NCBI GenBank assembly: GCA_005801425.1
Contig: SYDY01000015.1
Span: 1-27,701 of the forward strand
DNA length: 27,701 nucleotides
DNA from: Bdellovibrionales bacterium
GTDB taxonomy: Bacteria; Myxococcota; XYA12-FULL-58-9; SYDY01
Reading direction: 5' to 3'
Shown here: positions 14,218 to 22,330 of the stretch, piece by piece
Layout: each line of letters begins with the position of its first letter
How positions within the stretch are numbered: the first letter of the stretch is position 1
Notes under the pieces: generated by a model
Told to the model about the DNA's origin: nothing
Database searches by the model: none
What the model saw: the letters and a program-made list of their open reading frames with translations, nothing else
Position numbers and translations under genes: made by a program

Positions 14218-15299
14218 TTGCATCGCGCCGTTTGTTGGTCTGGCTGCATGAGCAAGCCCTCCCCTTTGCGTTGGGCTTGCTTGCGTGTGCCATCAGTTTG
14301 ATTCTCACCATGCAGTATTGCCGTATGCTGCGTGGTGATTTACCCGGTCACTTGCCTGAAGCCTTGGGACTCCTTTGGGAAGTGGGCAAATATATGTTTG
14401 TCACCGCAGGCCTGGCATTCCTTGCGTGGAAAGATTTTGGCCACAAGCTTGCCGGTTTTTGTTTTTTAATCATCGCCATGGTGCTTGTGGTGGGAAGCAT
14501 CCGCGCGTCCATGCATTGGTTATCGGAAAATGACAGCGACCTTCGCGAAAAGAGCACGCGTCAATCGCAAGCGTATCAAGCCCTCAGCCAAGAAATAGAA
14601 GCCCTTGATACGGAGTACGAACTAACCATGGCCAACGCCAAAAGCGACCAAACCATGAACATGCGAACACGCAGCATCGAGATGGCCAAGAGCGCTGCCC
14701 TCCTCCGCGAACGACGATCCGAAATCGTTGCAAAACGCGCCACACTGGAAAATTCCGTACCCCAGCAAGAGGCCGGCCTCGGTTCGTACTTCGAGTACAT
14801 GGCCGTGTCTGTGATGCTTGAAGTGGTAAGCATTGCGGCGTTTGCGATCTTTCGCTTGCGTACGCCGGTTGCAGGTACGAACGCAAGTACGAACCCAGGT
14901 ACGAACGCGAGTACGAGAAGTACGAGCCCGAGTACGAACCCAGGTACGAACGCGAGTACGAGAAGTACGAGCCCGAGTACGAGTCCGAGTACGAACCCAG
15001 GTACGAGAAGTACGAGTCCGAGTACGAACCCAGGTACGAGAAGTACGAGTCCGAGTACGAACCCAGGTACGAGAAGTACGAAATCGGGTACGAAGACGAG
15101 TACGAAATCGTACCCGGTAATCGACATTGAAAAGTACAAAACGGCACGGGATCTTGTGGGTACGGGCCGTGTGATGCCTGCGTATCGTGAGCTCAAAAGA
15201 ACATTGAATGTTGGACAAAAAGCGGTGGAGGATTTGATCAAGCGCATGGCCTCTGAAGGGGTGATCATTCGTTCGGGTCGTACTTGGGCAGTGGCCTGA
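14214..15299 (+). CDS. Four-TM membrane protein with coiled coil, Ser/Thr-rich repeat and C-terminal winged-helix-like domain
   Basis: This 361-residue protein starts at 14214, overlapping the previous stop (ATGA), with AAGGAGG at 14198-14204. Predicted TM segments are near residues 16-36, 53-73, 78-97 and 193-214. A charged, coiled-coil-like stretch lies between TM3 and TM4 (about 105-185). After TM4 comes a low-complexity tail of NPGT, NAST, RSTSPST units (about 221-300), then a 55-residue domain (VMPAYRELKRTLNVGQKAVEDLIKRM overall region) that looks like a winged helix. A membrane-anchored DNA-binding protein next to a coupling ATPase could tether the DNA-protein complex at the secretion channel. 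TM-coiled-coil-TM topology also occurs in transfer-channel partners. No family recognised; the role is inferred from position. The stop overlaps the coupling-protein start (TGATG). Confidence 0.6.
   Translation: MIASRRLLVWLHEQALPFALGLLACAISLILTMQYCRMLRGDLPGHLPEALGLLWEVGKYMFVTAGLAFLAWKDFGHKLAGFCFLIIAMVLVVGSIRASMHWLSENDSDLREKSTRQSQAYQALSQEIEALDTEYELTMANAKSDQTMNMRTRSIEMAKSAALLRERRSEIVAKRATLENSVPQQEAGLGSYFEYMAVSVMLEVVSIAAFAIFRLRTPVAGTNASTNPGTNASTRSTSPSTNPGTNASTRSTSPSTSPSTNPGTRSTSPSTNPGTRSTSPSTNPGTRSTKSGTKTSTKSYPVIDIEKYKTARDLVGTGRVMPAYRELKRTLNVGQKAVEDLIKRMASEGVIIRSGRTWAVA
14874..15113 (+). repeat. GTACGA minisatellite encoding the Ser/Thr-rich tail
   Basis: The heptad AGTACGA or GGTACGA recurs more than 20 times at spacings that are mostly 9 or 12 bp, arranged in higher-order blocks such as GTACGAACCCAG and GTACGAGAAGTACGAGCCCGA. 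All spacings are multiples of three, so the frame is kept. Near-identical larger blocks indicate recent slippage or recombination. It is not a CRISPR array, because there are no unique spacers. Confidence 0.85.
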
Positions 15300-17035
15300 T
15301 GGATTCCCAAGAGATCCATTGGCCGGGTTTATTTGTGGCCGTACTTTTGGGTGCTGTTTGTTTGCTTGAATGGATGTGGCGTTCGCCTGAGTTTTGGATC
15401 AAACTTCCCATGACCCTCCAAATGATTACGGCGCACTACGATACCGTGCGCACGTATGCATTGACCCATCCATGGCTTAGCATGGTTGCGGTGGTGATGG
15501 GATTGTTCATCATGGCATTGCTTTATCGCGGTGTGGTGATGCTTTGGAGCAACGTGATTGTTGCAAGCCTTTCAGGGGTTCGACTTCAAACTCGCTTGAC
15601 AGGATTTCGCCACCGACCGTTTGAACTTTTACACGCCATCCACAATGCACCCCAAGGACAAACATGGATCGGCATGGATCCCAAGGGTCGTCCTGTTTAC
15701 CTTTCAGAATCGGATCTCGATACCCACGGGCACATCATGGGGCACACAGGTTCGGGCAAAACAAAATCGGTGCTTGAACCGTTGATGTTGCAAGACATGA
15801 TGCACGGCAAAGGCGTGTTATTTATGGATGCCAAGGGAAGTTCTGAAAACGTGGACATGCTGCAAGGCCTTGCGCAAGAGGCAAAACGGGCATCGGATGT
15901 TAGGGTTTTTGCATTGGCGTATCCCGAATGGAGCCACACGTACAATCCCGTGTATTTAAGTGCCAAAAGCGATCCATTGGCGGTGGCCGAACGCATTTTC
16001 AGCATTTTTGAAATGGAAAACGAATATTATCGCGGTCAATCCAAGTTGTTTTTTTATCAACTGGTGCGGTTGCTTGCGGGAACGGGCAAGCCATTCAATA
16101 TGGTGGATATTCGTTTATGCGTGTGCGACGACGATGTGCTCGGTTATGCCTTTGAATTGTCCGACGACATTCGCGCCAAATACGAAATAGAACGGCAGGG
16201 CAAGCAATTGGGGAAACGTCGCGCTGAGACGTTTACAGGCCTTACCAATGCACTTGCCGATTACGATCATCCATTGCTTGGCAGCTACAATCCCGACATC
16301 GTGTTGGACGACCTGGTGGAGCAGAAAGGCATTGTGTATTTCAACCTCCCGGCCAATCGGTATGCGCTGCTTGCACCGGCCATTGGCAAGATTGTGCTGC
16401 AACATGTGCAGGCCATCGGCGCCTCACGGCAAATCGACCGAAAAAGACACGATCAAACCCCGTTTTCCATCAACATCGATGAGCTCAATCGTTTTGCGTT
16501 TCCTGAACTTGTACCGTCATTGGCGATGTTGCGCGATGCCCACATGCAATTTCGACTTGCCCATCAATCTATCGGCGATTTGGAACAGGTGTCCCCGGAA
16601 TTTTCGCGCCAAGTCCAAGACAACACACGGTGGAAAGTGATGCTGTACGAAAACGACCCCGACCATTTGGAAAAAATCGCACGAAGTTATGGGACAAAAA
16701 CTGCGTTTAGAAAAACCGTTCGTTTCAAAGTGGGGCCGCTGTTTACGTTTTTGAACACAGGTGACGTAAGCAATCGCGAAGTGGAGGAGTTTGTATTGCA
16801 TCCCAATTTACTCAAATGCCTTGAAGCACGGGGCCAAGGGTACTTGCTCAAACCCGAAGGCATGACCGGTTTAAACTTTGCCATGTTGCCGCGATTGAGC
16901 GCCACACAAACACTTGCCAAGAGCCGTGGGTCTGCACACGATATAGGGCTCGATTTCCACGGTCGATTTGTGTTAAACAGTCAAAACTATTTGAAGAACG
17001 AGAAACGGGAGTGGGTCTCAATTCATGCCACCTAG
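15299..17035 (+). CDS. VirD4/TraG/TraD-type coupling protein
   Basis: This 578-residue inner-membrane ATPase should bring the DNA-protein substrate to a type IV secretion channel or mobilise DNA through a helper channel. Two N-terminal TM segments lie near residues 10-28 and 60-83. The Walker A is GHTGSGKT at 148-155, and the Walker B-like segment is GVLFMDAKG at 172-180. Later family blocks include INIDELNRFAFPELVPSLAM and the LRDAHMQFRLAHQS helix. The ATG at 15299 overlaps the previous stop (TGATG); no strong ribosome binding site is visible, consistent with coupled translation. It overlaps the next small gene by 11 bp. No other type IV secretion genes (VirB4, VirB6 and so on) are in this window, so the channel must lie outside it or be supplied in trans. 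Confidence 0.85.
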   Translation: MDSQEIHWPGLFVAVLLGAVCLLEWMWRSPEFWIKLPMTLQMITAHYDTVRTYALTHPWLSMVAVVMGLFIMALLYRGVVMLWSNVIVASLSGVRLQTRLTGFRHRPFELLHAIHNAPQGQTWIGMDPKGRPVYLSESDLDTHGHIMGHTGSGKTKSVLEPLMLQDMMHGKGVLFMDAKGSSENVDMLQGLAQEAKRASDVRVFALAYPEWSHTYNPVYLSAKSDPLAVAERIFSIFEMENEYYRGQSKLFFYQLVRLLAGTGKPFNMVDIRLCVCDDDVLGYAFELSDDIRAKYEIERQGKQLGKRRAETFTGLTNALADYDHPLLGSYNPDIVLDDLVEQKGIVYFNLPANRYALLAPAIGKIVLQHVQAIGASRQIDRKRHDQTPFSINIDELNRFAFPELVPSLAMLRDAHMQFRLAHQSIGDLEQVSPEFSRQVQDNTRWKVMLYENDPDHLEKIARSYGTKTAFRKTVRFKVGPLFTFLNTGDVSNREVEEFVLHPNLLKCLEARGQGYLLKPEGMTGLNFAMLPRLSATQTLAKSRGSAHDIGLDFHGRFVLNSQNYLKNEKREWVSIHAT

Positions 17036-17378
17036 GAAAAAATACGTATTAAGCACAACCGTTCGTTGGAGCGCCGTGGAAGTGGCGCTGTTTAAATACG
17101 TTGTGCAAATCACCCAAACCAACATGGTTGAAAATCTTCGTTCAGCCATACGACTTTACGCGCAACACTTGCCAGGGTTTGACCCCGATGCGTTTGCAAA
17201 CTTTGCCAAAACCCAAGTGATTGAAACCATGCCCCAAGGTCCCGATCGCGAACGGCTGCGTGTTGAGATCCAAGAACTTGTTGAACGTTTTAAAAAACCC
17301 GAAGTATCCGACTTTGATCACACCGCGCCACGTCCAACCCTCAAGTCAGCATGTGGCGAACACGACTTTGACACGTGA
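17025..17378 (+). CDS. Small ribbon-helix-helix-like protein A
   Basis: This 117-residue protein starts at 17025, within the last codons of the coupling gene. The N-terminal KKYVLSTTVRWSAVEVALF segment looks like the beta-strand and first helix of a ribbon-helix-helix fold, followed by the helix NMVENLRSAIRLYAQHLPG. The rest is charged, with an acidic C-terminus. Ribbon-helix-helix proteins next to coupling ATPases usually act as relaxosome accessory or autoregulatory DNA-binding proteins. The similar layout of the next gene suggests the two are diverged paralogs that might form heterodimers. The call is based on pattern alone. Confidence 0.5.
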   Translation: MPPRKKYVLSTTVRWSAVEVALFKYVVQITQTNMVENLRSAIRLYAQHLPGFDPDAFANFAKTQVIETMPQGPDRERLRVEIQELVERFKKPEVSDFDHTAPRPTLKSACGEHDFDT

Positions 17379-17388
17379 AAGAGGTCCC

Positions 17389-17718
17389 ATGAGCAATCGC
17401 ATTCAAGACAAACAAGGCCGTCCCAAAAAATTCACCGCACGGGTGGGCCTTGCCCTCGATCCCATCGAACGCATGTTCGTGGAATACTACGCGGATTTGT
17501 ACCACAAAGATTTTTCACAAATCGTGCGGGGCATGATCCGAAAATACATCGCCATCGATCCCAACTTCGACATCAAGAAATTTTCACGATGGGCCGAAAA
17601 GATGTGCATCCAAGACCAAGAAGATGAAGAAACACAAGCATTGTACAAACAAGCGCTGCGTGATTTTAATGAGGCCAGTGATGCGGTGGGGATAAAGAGG
17701 AAAAAGAAGGCGGGGTAA
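17389..17718 (+). CDS. Small ribbon-helix-helix-like protein B
   Basis: This 109-residue basic-ended protein has its ATG at 17389, preceded by AAAGAGG and lying 10 bp after the previous stop. An upstream in-frame start at 17221 lies inside that gene and is rejected. RPKKFTARVGLALDPIERMF gives a strand-plus-helix pattern, and DFSQIVRGMIRKYIAID the second helix, as in ribbon-helix-helix proteins. The C-terminus ends in a Lys-rich tail (GIKRKKKAG). It closes the plus-strand transfer-like operon. The next gene converges from the minus strand 27 bp away, leaving only an AT-rich gap and no clear terminator. Confidence 0.5.
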   Translation: MSNRIQDKQGRPKKFTARVGLALDPIERMFVEYYADLYHKDFSQIVRGMIRKYIAIDPNFDIKKFSRWAEKMCIQDQEDEETQALYKQALRDFNEASDAVGIKRKKKAG

Positions 17719-17745
17719 ATATTTTTTCTATGAACGGCTCCAGTA

Positions 17746-19740
17746 TCACACGCTTTCAACAATCGATCGAAAATACTCCAGCAGCCAAACCATCGACAAA
17801 GTATCAAGTTCACAATACTTGAGAAGAGCCTTCTGAACCGCATCGCGTTCCAAGATGGACATCTCCGTAAACTGCATTCGTGCCCAGGCTATCATCGCAG
17901 CACCGCCCTTATTTATGTCACTGTCATCAATCAAAAGATGATTTTCCAATCGGTCAAGTTCCTCTTGAGGAATATCCGAAAACATAGAGGGCAGCATCTT
18001 ATACGGATCTTTGGTTGATCCATCTTTTTCAGTATGGATCCACACCATAGCGTCAAAGTTCAGGCTTGGGATCTGAAGCCCTTTTCCATAAATTGGATGT
18101 GAATACTTTTCACGCAATCGCTGTGAATCGTGGAGAACCGCAGGGATAACCTGCTTAATCGAATTTGATCCACCCATAAGCGGGTGATAATAATTGTCCC
18201 GAACAATATCCAGCAAATCGACCATGCATCGCTTGCCAACTTGCTCTGGAAAGTCCTTTGTCTTTGAAACACGCGTTAGTGAATCAATAAAGTATTTCAG
18301 TTCTTCCGCATCATGTGTTGGCGTCGTTTCAAGCTGATCATAGATTTGCCGAAGCACAGTATTCTCGTGCGAAGCATATCTGAAAATTGTTCCCTCATCT
18401 CCCTCAAGAGATCCTTTGAGTCGGCGAACAAAATCGAAGTTGGGAAACACGTCGGATTCAAGGTGAATGAATTGATCCCGGTGTTCAATAGAACCATTTT
18501 CTCGCAATACGTGATGGGAAAATTGGAATGCAATCTGCTCGTAGGGGCGTCGTCCTTTGTGAAATGGAATAGCCACCATAGACGTTTCAAAATCAATACA
18601 GTGGATCGGCCACTTCACCGCGTCAAATTGCGACTTTAATCCCTCGCGATTTATCCAAGGCGTAGGATCACGTTCCTTCACTTTATTCACTTGAATCATC
18701 TGTCTGATGTAAGGAGGGTGTTCACTGCGAGATGATTTCGGCTTTAGATCTTCTTCCTTGACTTGGTCAATAAATAGGATGTTCTTTGACAGAAGTTTTT
18801 GAACTTGTAAGTTCCAAATATCAAAGACAAGCGGTCTCGCGCTGTCCTCTTTTTTTAATTTACCGCTACCCACCCAGCATTCCACAAAGCCAGATTGCAA
18901 TCCCGTTAGCTCCGTTTCATCTTTGATCCGAAATTCGCATTTATTACAAAGTTCATTGCATCGAGGAAGGGCTCTCGCATCTTGAATGAGATGATCCGCT
19001 AAGTATTTTGCGTAGTTTGAAAAATTCTCGTTTGTTGGAAAAACATATTCTTCAATGAGATAAATTACCTCTTCAGAAACATCACATTTCTTTAAGATCG
19101 ATTTTCCGCAATCCTTCTTGCTCAGGCCAGACCTTACCATTACCGATGATTTTCCCTTGTTTGGCTTGAGTAAAAACCATTGATGAAGACCGTTGACATC
19201 CGAAGTCACTGTCTTATCTACAAGCATCAGGAATGGCGTAATGTGGATAGGTGCCTTGAAGTAGCGACGTGCCACCCAAGTTTGAAACGCAACGTCGACG
19301 AGGTAGGGCTCCCAATCGGAATAAAGACCGGATTTTTTCTTTGTAAAAAATCCATTTTCTTCCGACGGAAAGTCATGGCTCTTCGACTTCACTTCGATGA
19401 GGTTGATTGTATTGCCTATCTTTTCCAAAATATCGACACGCACCAAATAGTCGTCAATTTGAAGTGCGGCCTCAAAAATCACGATATTGTCAAGTTTGAG
19501 AAGATCTGCGGTCTTTTGAATTGCCTCTTCCGTGCCCAGACCTTCGAGATCATGTCCACCTTCGTAAAAAACTTTTGCGAGGGCACCTACTTGAAAGCCT
19601 CCCTGCGCAAGGGTTTTCAAGAAGTCGTTATCTGTGAGTAAATTACCGTACGTATCTGCATGCTCAGCGTAGTAAAGCTTTCTTGGACACTCGTAAGCAG
19701 ACTTAAATCGAGATTTGGTCAAATACTTCTTACGCGTCAT
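17746..19740 (-). CDS. DUF2779-like double nuclease: Cas4/RecB-like domain plus DEDD exonuclease-like domain
   Basis: This 664-residue protein starts at 19740, with AAGGAAG just upstream on its strand. The N-terminal domain has the layout of Cas4/AddB-type PD-(D/E)XK nucleases: CPRKLYY with C18, then D103 and E116-V-K118 in RVDILEK...LIEVKSKS, then C261, C265 and C268 (RCNELCNKC). Those four cysteines could hold an iron-sulfur cluster. The second half has HCIDFETSM (D383, E385), which is the first motif of DEDD/RNase H-fold exonucleases, and later MVDLLDIVRDNYYHPLMGG, a family block. I recall this combination as DUF2779. Likely activity is DNA or RNA degradation; the biological role is not established. 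It lies 52 bp downstream of mrr on the same strand, which suggests a defence role or shared expression. Confidence 0.75.
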   Translation of the reverse strand: MTRKKYLTKSRFKSAYECPRKLYYAEHADTYGNLLTDNDFLKTLAQGGFQVGALAKVFYEGGHDLEGLGTEEAIQKTADLLKLDNIVIFEAALQIDDYLVRVDILEKIGNTINLIEVKSKSHDFPSEENGFFTKKKSGLYSDWEPYLVDVAFQTWVARRYFKAPIHITPFLMLVDKTVTSDVNGLHQWFLLKPNKGKSSVMVRSGLSKKDCGKSILKKCDVSEEVIYLIEEYVFPTNENFSNYAKYLADHLIQDARALPRCNELCNKCEFRIKDETELTGLQSGFVECWVGSGKLKKEDSARPLVFDIWNLQVQKLLSKNILFIDQVKEEDLKPKSSRSEHPPYIRQMIQVNKVKERDPTPWINREGLKSQFDAVKWPIHCIDFETSMVAIPFHKGRRPYEQIAFQFSHHVLRENGSIEHRDQFIHLESDVFPNFDFVRRLKGSLEGDEGTIFRYASHENTVLRQIYDQLETTPTHDAEELKYFIDSLTRVSKTKDFPEQVGKRCMVDLLDIVRDNYYHPLMGGSNSIKQVIPAVLHDSQRLREKYSHPIYGKGLQIPSLNFDAMVWIHTEKDGSTKDPYKMLPSMFSDIPQEELDRLENHLLIDDSDINKGGAAMIAWARMQFTEMSILERDAVQKALLKYCELDTLSMVWLLEYFRSIVESV

Positions 19741-19792
19741 GCTTCCTTACCGTCGCCTCAATAGCGGCTCTGATCCTGCGGAGTTTCAACGA

Positions 19793-20701
19793 TTAATCCA
19801 ACTCTTCAAAATAATCGTGATCGATGCGTTTGATAGAATACACGCGCTCATCGTGCACACCAAGGCCGCAATCGATCATCAATTCGGTCAACTGTGCACC
19901 ATCGATTAACACAATTTTTTTCTCAATTTGCTGAACATACGCACGCGCATCTTGAGAAAATGACGATGTGGTGATGAACACCCCTTTGCGTGCGCGATTA
20001 CCTTCAAGGCTACCGGCAAACTTTTGTATATCAGGACGTCCCACCGTGCCTTCCCAGCGTTTGGCTTGCAGGTAAATCGCATCAAGTCCCAACTTGTCTT
20101 CTTTGATGATTCCATCGATGCCACCATCGCCGCTTCTGCCAATCGCTTCGCCCGCATCTTTGCGCGAACCGCCGTAACCCATAGTGACAAGCAGATCCAC
20201 CACAAGCTGCTCAAAAAATGGCGGCGAGCACGATTTGATTTTTGCAATCAAATCGGATGCAAGTGCCTGCTTGAGGATCTGGTGGCTCCGCTCCCATTGC
20301 TCTTCGGGACTCATTGTTTGTTCAATGGCTTGCACAGACGGTAACTCTTGTGTCCCTGGCGATGCGTGAAATGTCACAAATTCAGGATATGCACGCAGAT
20401 TTTTAACATTGATCGCCTCGGGCTTTGTGGCAAGCAATTCCAAACCCTGCTGCGTGATCTTAAATTTCCCGCGACCTGTGGTTTCCAAAAGCCCCGCTTT
20501 GGTCATGTACGTTTTGGCCCAACCCACGCGATTGTACAAAACAGTTTGCGTGCCGCTTGGAATGCGTTCACGACGGTCCTCTTCAGACAATGTAAGTTCA
20601 TTAGCAAGTGCATCGCAGGAGCCACGCAGGGTGTGTTCGTGTTGATCGGAGGTAAGCCGCAACAAGGGTAACATCAGGGATTGATAATCGGGTGTGGGCA
20701 T
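19793..20701 (-). CDS. mrr: Mrr-type modification-dependent restriction endonuclease
   Basis: This 302-residue protein should cut DNA carrying foreign methylation. The N-terminal winged-helix domain begins PDYQSLMLPLLRLTSD, the classical Mrr opening, and extends to about residue 95 (QQGLELLATKPE). The C-terminal catalytic domain has E164 in PPFFEQLVVDLL, D192/D196 in GDGGIDGII and Q212-A-K214 in IYLQAKRW, matching the family's PD-(D/E)XK variant with QxK. The sequence runs without breaks, so it appears functional. There is no Shine-Dalgarno before the start. Instead a promoter-like TTGGCA-N18-TATAAC ends 8 bp upstream, suggesting a leaderless mRNA. The gene sits between the DUF2779-like nuclease and the DUF5677-like gene on the same strand. 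Confidence 0.92.
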   Translation of the reverse strand: MPTPDYQSLMLPLLRLTSDQHEHTLRGSCDALANELTLSEEDRRERIPSGTQTVLYNRVGWAKTYMTKAGLLETTGRGKFKITQQGLELLATKPEAINVKNLRAYPEFVTFHASPGTQELPSVQAIEQTMSPEEQWERSHQILKQALASDLIAKIKSCSPPFFEQLVVDLLVTMGYGGSRKDAGEAIGRSGDGGIDGIIKEDKLGLDAIYLQAKRWEGTVGRPDIQKFAGSLEGNRARKGVFITTSSFSQDARAYVQQIEKKIVLIDGAQLTELMIDCGLGVHDERVYSIKRIDHDYFEELD

Positions 20702-20709
20702 GGGGAAAG

Positions 20710-20739
20710 GTTATAGCAACGTTAAAGATTTAATGCCAA
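20710..20739 (-). promoter_or_regulatory. Predicted promoter of mrr giving a leaderless transcript
   Basis: On the minus strand TTGGCA (20734-20739) is followed after 18 bp by TATAAC (20710-20715). The mrr ATG lies 8 bp beyond the -10 box and is preceded by CTTTCCCC, which is not a ribosome binding site. Transcription starting the usual 6-9 bp after the -10 would begin at or next to the A of the start codon. Confidence 0.5.
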
Positions 20740-20748
20740 GCATTGATC

Positions 20749-21564
20749 TTATAGATCCATCTCCACGCATTCGGACTTCGTTTTTGCAGCCATTTCATTG
20801 AGCGCGATATGCAACCACTCCTTGATAAGGTGCTTTTCCTCAGGCAGGTCATATTGCTTCTGATAAAGAACTAGCGTTTCATCTAGCCAACGAGCGACCG
20901 TATCTAATTGGTGAGCATCCGGTGGAAACTCAGGCATCGCTGCTACAAATGTGTGCCGATGAAGTGGGCTCTCGCTCCGTCGTGCATTGTATTGAGAGAT
21001 ATGGTTCCAGGTACTATGAACGCATCCGCTAAACGGCTGGTATGAAAAATTATAGGCATTCTCTAAGCCCGCCTCGATCGCCATTTCTCTCGTGGAAATA
21101 TTGGACCATGAACCTAGTTCTACGGGAAGTAAGAACATCAGCTTCTGCGCGTTGAGCCATGCTTCCATTTCCTGAATGCTTTCATCTTTTTGATGATCTA
21201 TCCCCCGAGACGTCAAATCCGATTTCAAGTGTTCAAGGTGTAGCTTTGACTGCCCAAGACCATATTCTACATACTTTTTAGATCTGTCCTTAGGATCTAG
21301 CATCAACCACGCGATAGTAATGTGTGCATCGACCATCGCTCTGATGAACAACGGGGCGGAATGATAATTCCACGCTGATACAGCTTGCGCCAACTCGATC
21401 GCGATCGTTCCTTGTCGCGCGAGAAGAGCGCCGAGCACCGAATGTACCTGGGGCTCTATGAGATCAATAGGAATAGCATTAACATGTCTTTTTATTTCGG
21501 CTTTCACCTTTCCCCTAAAATCATCCACTAATTCACAAATTAACTTTTGTCCCACATCACTCAT
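20749..21564 (-). CDS. DUF5677-like protein
   Basis: This 271-residue, mostly helical soluble protein overlaps the preceding minus-strand gene by 8 bp, so the two are probably co-translated. The central block FIRAMVDAHITIAWLML (R75, H81) followed by DRSKKYVEYGLGQSKL, and a later YQPFSGCVHSTWNH block, match my memory of DUF5677. That family has no settled function and is often found near defence genes. The R-x5-H spacing is compatible with a HEPN-like RNase motif (R-x4-6-H), but this cannot be shown without structure comparison. It lacks signal peptide and TM segments. mrr starts 47 bp after its stop, under what looks like its own promoter. Confidence 0.55.
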   Translation of the reverse strand: MSDVGQKLICELVDDFRGKVKAEIKRHVNAIPIDLIEPQVHSVLGALLARQGTIAIELAQAVSAWNYHSAPLFIRAMVDAHITIAWLMLDPKDRSKKYVEYGLGQSKLHLEHLKSDLTSRGIDHQKDESIQEMEAWLNAQKLMFLLPVELGSWSNISTREMAIEAGLENAYNFSYQPFSGCVHSTWNHISQYNARRSESPLHRHTFVAAMPEFPPDAHQLDTVARWLDETLVLYQKQYDLPEEKHLIKEWLHIALNEMAAKTKSECVEMDL

Positions 21565-22330
21565 GCATGTACTCTAGATGCAACTTCTTGATAGGTTTTA
21601 ATTCAAGATTATGATTCCAAAAATACTTGACCCAACTCCACGATGGTATCTCATGATCCTGTCTCACCATTGTAAGCATGAAACTCGCCGCACAAACTGA
21701 AGCCCCAACCTTTCTCGATTCTTCAGTTTCTGGATAGTTTGCGAGGGCCTCAAAATTCCCAAGTGAACATCCTTCCGCAACAGAGAGCTTCCCTTGGCAA
21801 CCTAGTAGATAAATCGAATTAGCCTGCATTAGGACTGATCGACGGCCACGCTTGTGCAATAACTCTCCTACGAACGTTTCAAGGAATAAAAGATAATCGG
21901 GTCTACGAAGAGTAATGGGGCGCTGTTCAAAGAGGTCAACAAGGGGGCATTCAGGATAGAGAACAACAAAGTCGTGTACCGCGGTCAATAAAGTTGAGAG
22001 GGATTTTGTGGTGGTTAGGTAGGCACGCAAGTCATGCCATTCTTCCTGCTTTACTGAAGGCATTTCCGAGAGCATAATAAAATGACATTTGCTTTCGCAG
22101 TTCTTAACGTAATGTCCGATGTCTGCCGCGACTTTTGCGGCTGCAGCAATACCATGTGATTCTTCAACGAGCGCCAACCAAATAATTTCGGGTAAAGTAT
22201 CTCGATCGTAATGTGCAGTACTTAAGCCGCCCTGGATCTGGTGCAACATAGGCGGAAGAAGAGTCTTGCCAATCTTTTTATGGTCAGCAAGCACGCCTTG
22301 CCGCGATTTTCTTTTGTTTGGTTTCTTCAT
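21557..22330 (-). CDS. Unrecognised protein paired with the DUF5677-like gene
   Basis: I do not recognise a family in this 257-residue protein. The start is placed at the ATG complementary to 22328-22330 because GGGG lies four bases upstream and a basic N-terminus follows (KKPNKRKSRQ). The frame is open back to 22420 through weaker starts. The protein is largely helical, with blocks such as LPPMLHQIQGG, RDTLPEIIWLALV and LRRPDYLLFLETFVGEL. It has six scattered cysteines and no predicted TM segment. Its stop lies 8 bp inside the DUF5677-like gene, indicating a two-gene unit. Placement between Mrr/DUF2779 and the type I RM operon suggests a defence-related job. No catalytic motif is visible. 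Confidence 0.6.
   Translation of the reverse strand: MKKPNKRKSRQGVLADHKKIGKTLLPPMLHQIQGGLSTAHYDRDTLPEIIWLALVEESHGIAAAAKVAADIGHYVKNCESKCHFIMLSEMPSVKQEEWHDLRAYLTTTKSLSTLLTAVHDFVVLYPECPLVDLFEQRPITLRRPDYLLFLETFVGELLHKRGRRSVLMQANSIYLLGCQGKLSVAEGCSLGNFEALANYPETEESRKVGASVCAASFMLTMVRQDHEIPSWSWVKYFWNHNLELKPIKKLHLEYMHE

Noticed and set aside
14874-15113. CRISPR array
   Set aside because: Units are 9-12 bp with no unique spacers and no cas genes; it is a coding minisatellite.
14576-15319. Minus-strand ORF of 247 codons with hydrophobic LVLLVPGFVLG repeats, resembling a membrane protein
   Set aside because: It is the antisense reading of the GTACGA minisatellite and flanks; the plus-strand frame has TM segments, a ribbon of overlapping genes and a good ribosome binding site.
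17746-19740. Genuine Cas4 of a CRISPR system
   Set aside because: Only the nuclease core is Cas4-like; the protein is far longer, has a second nuclease-like domain, and no repeats or cas genes are nearby.
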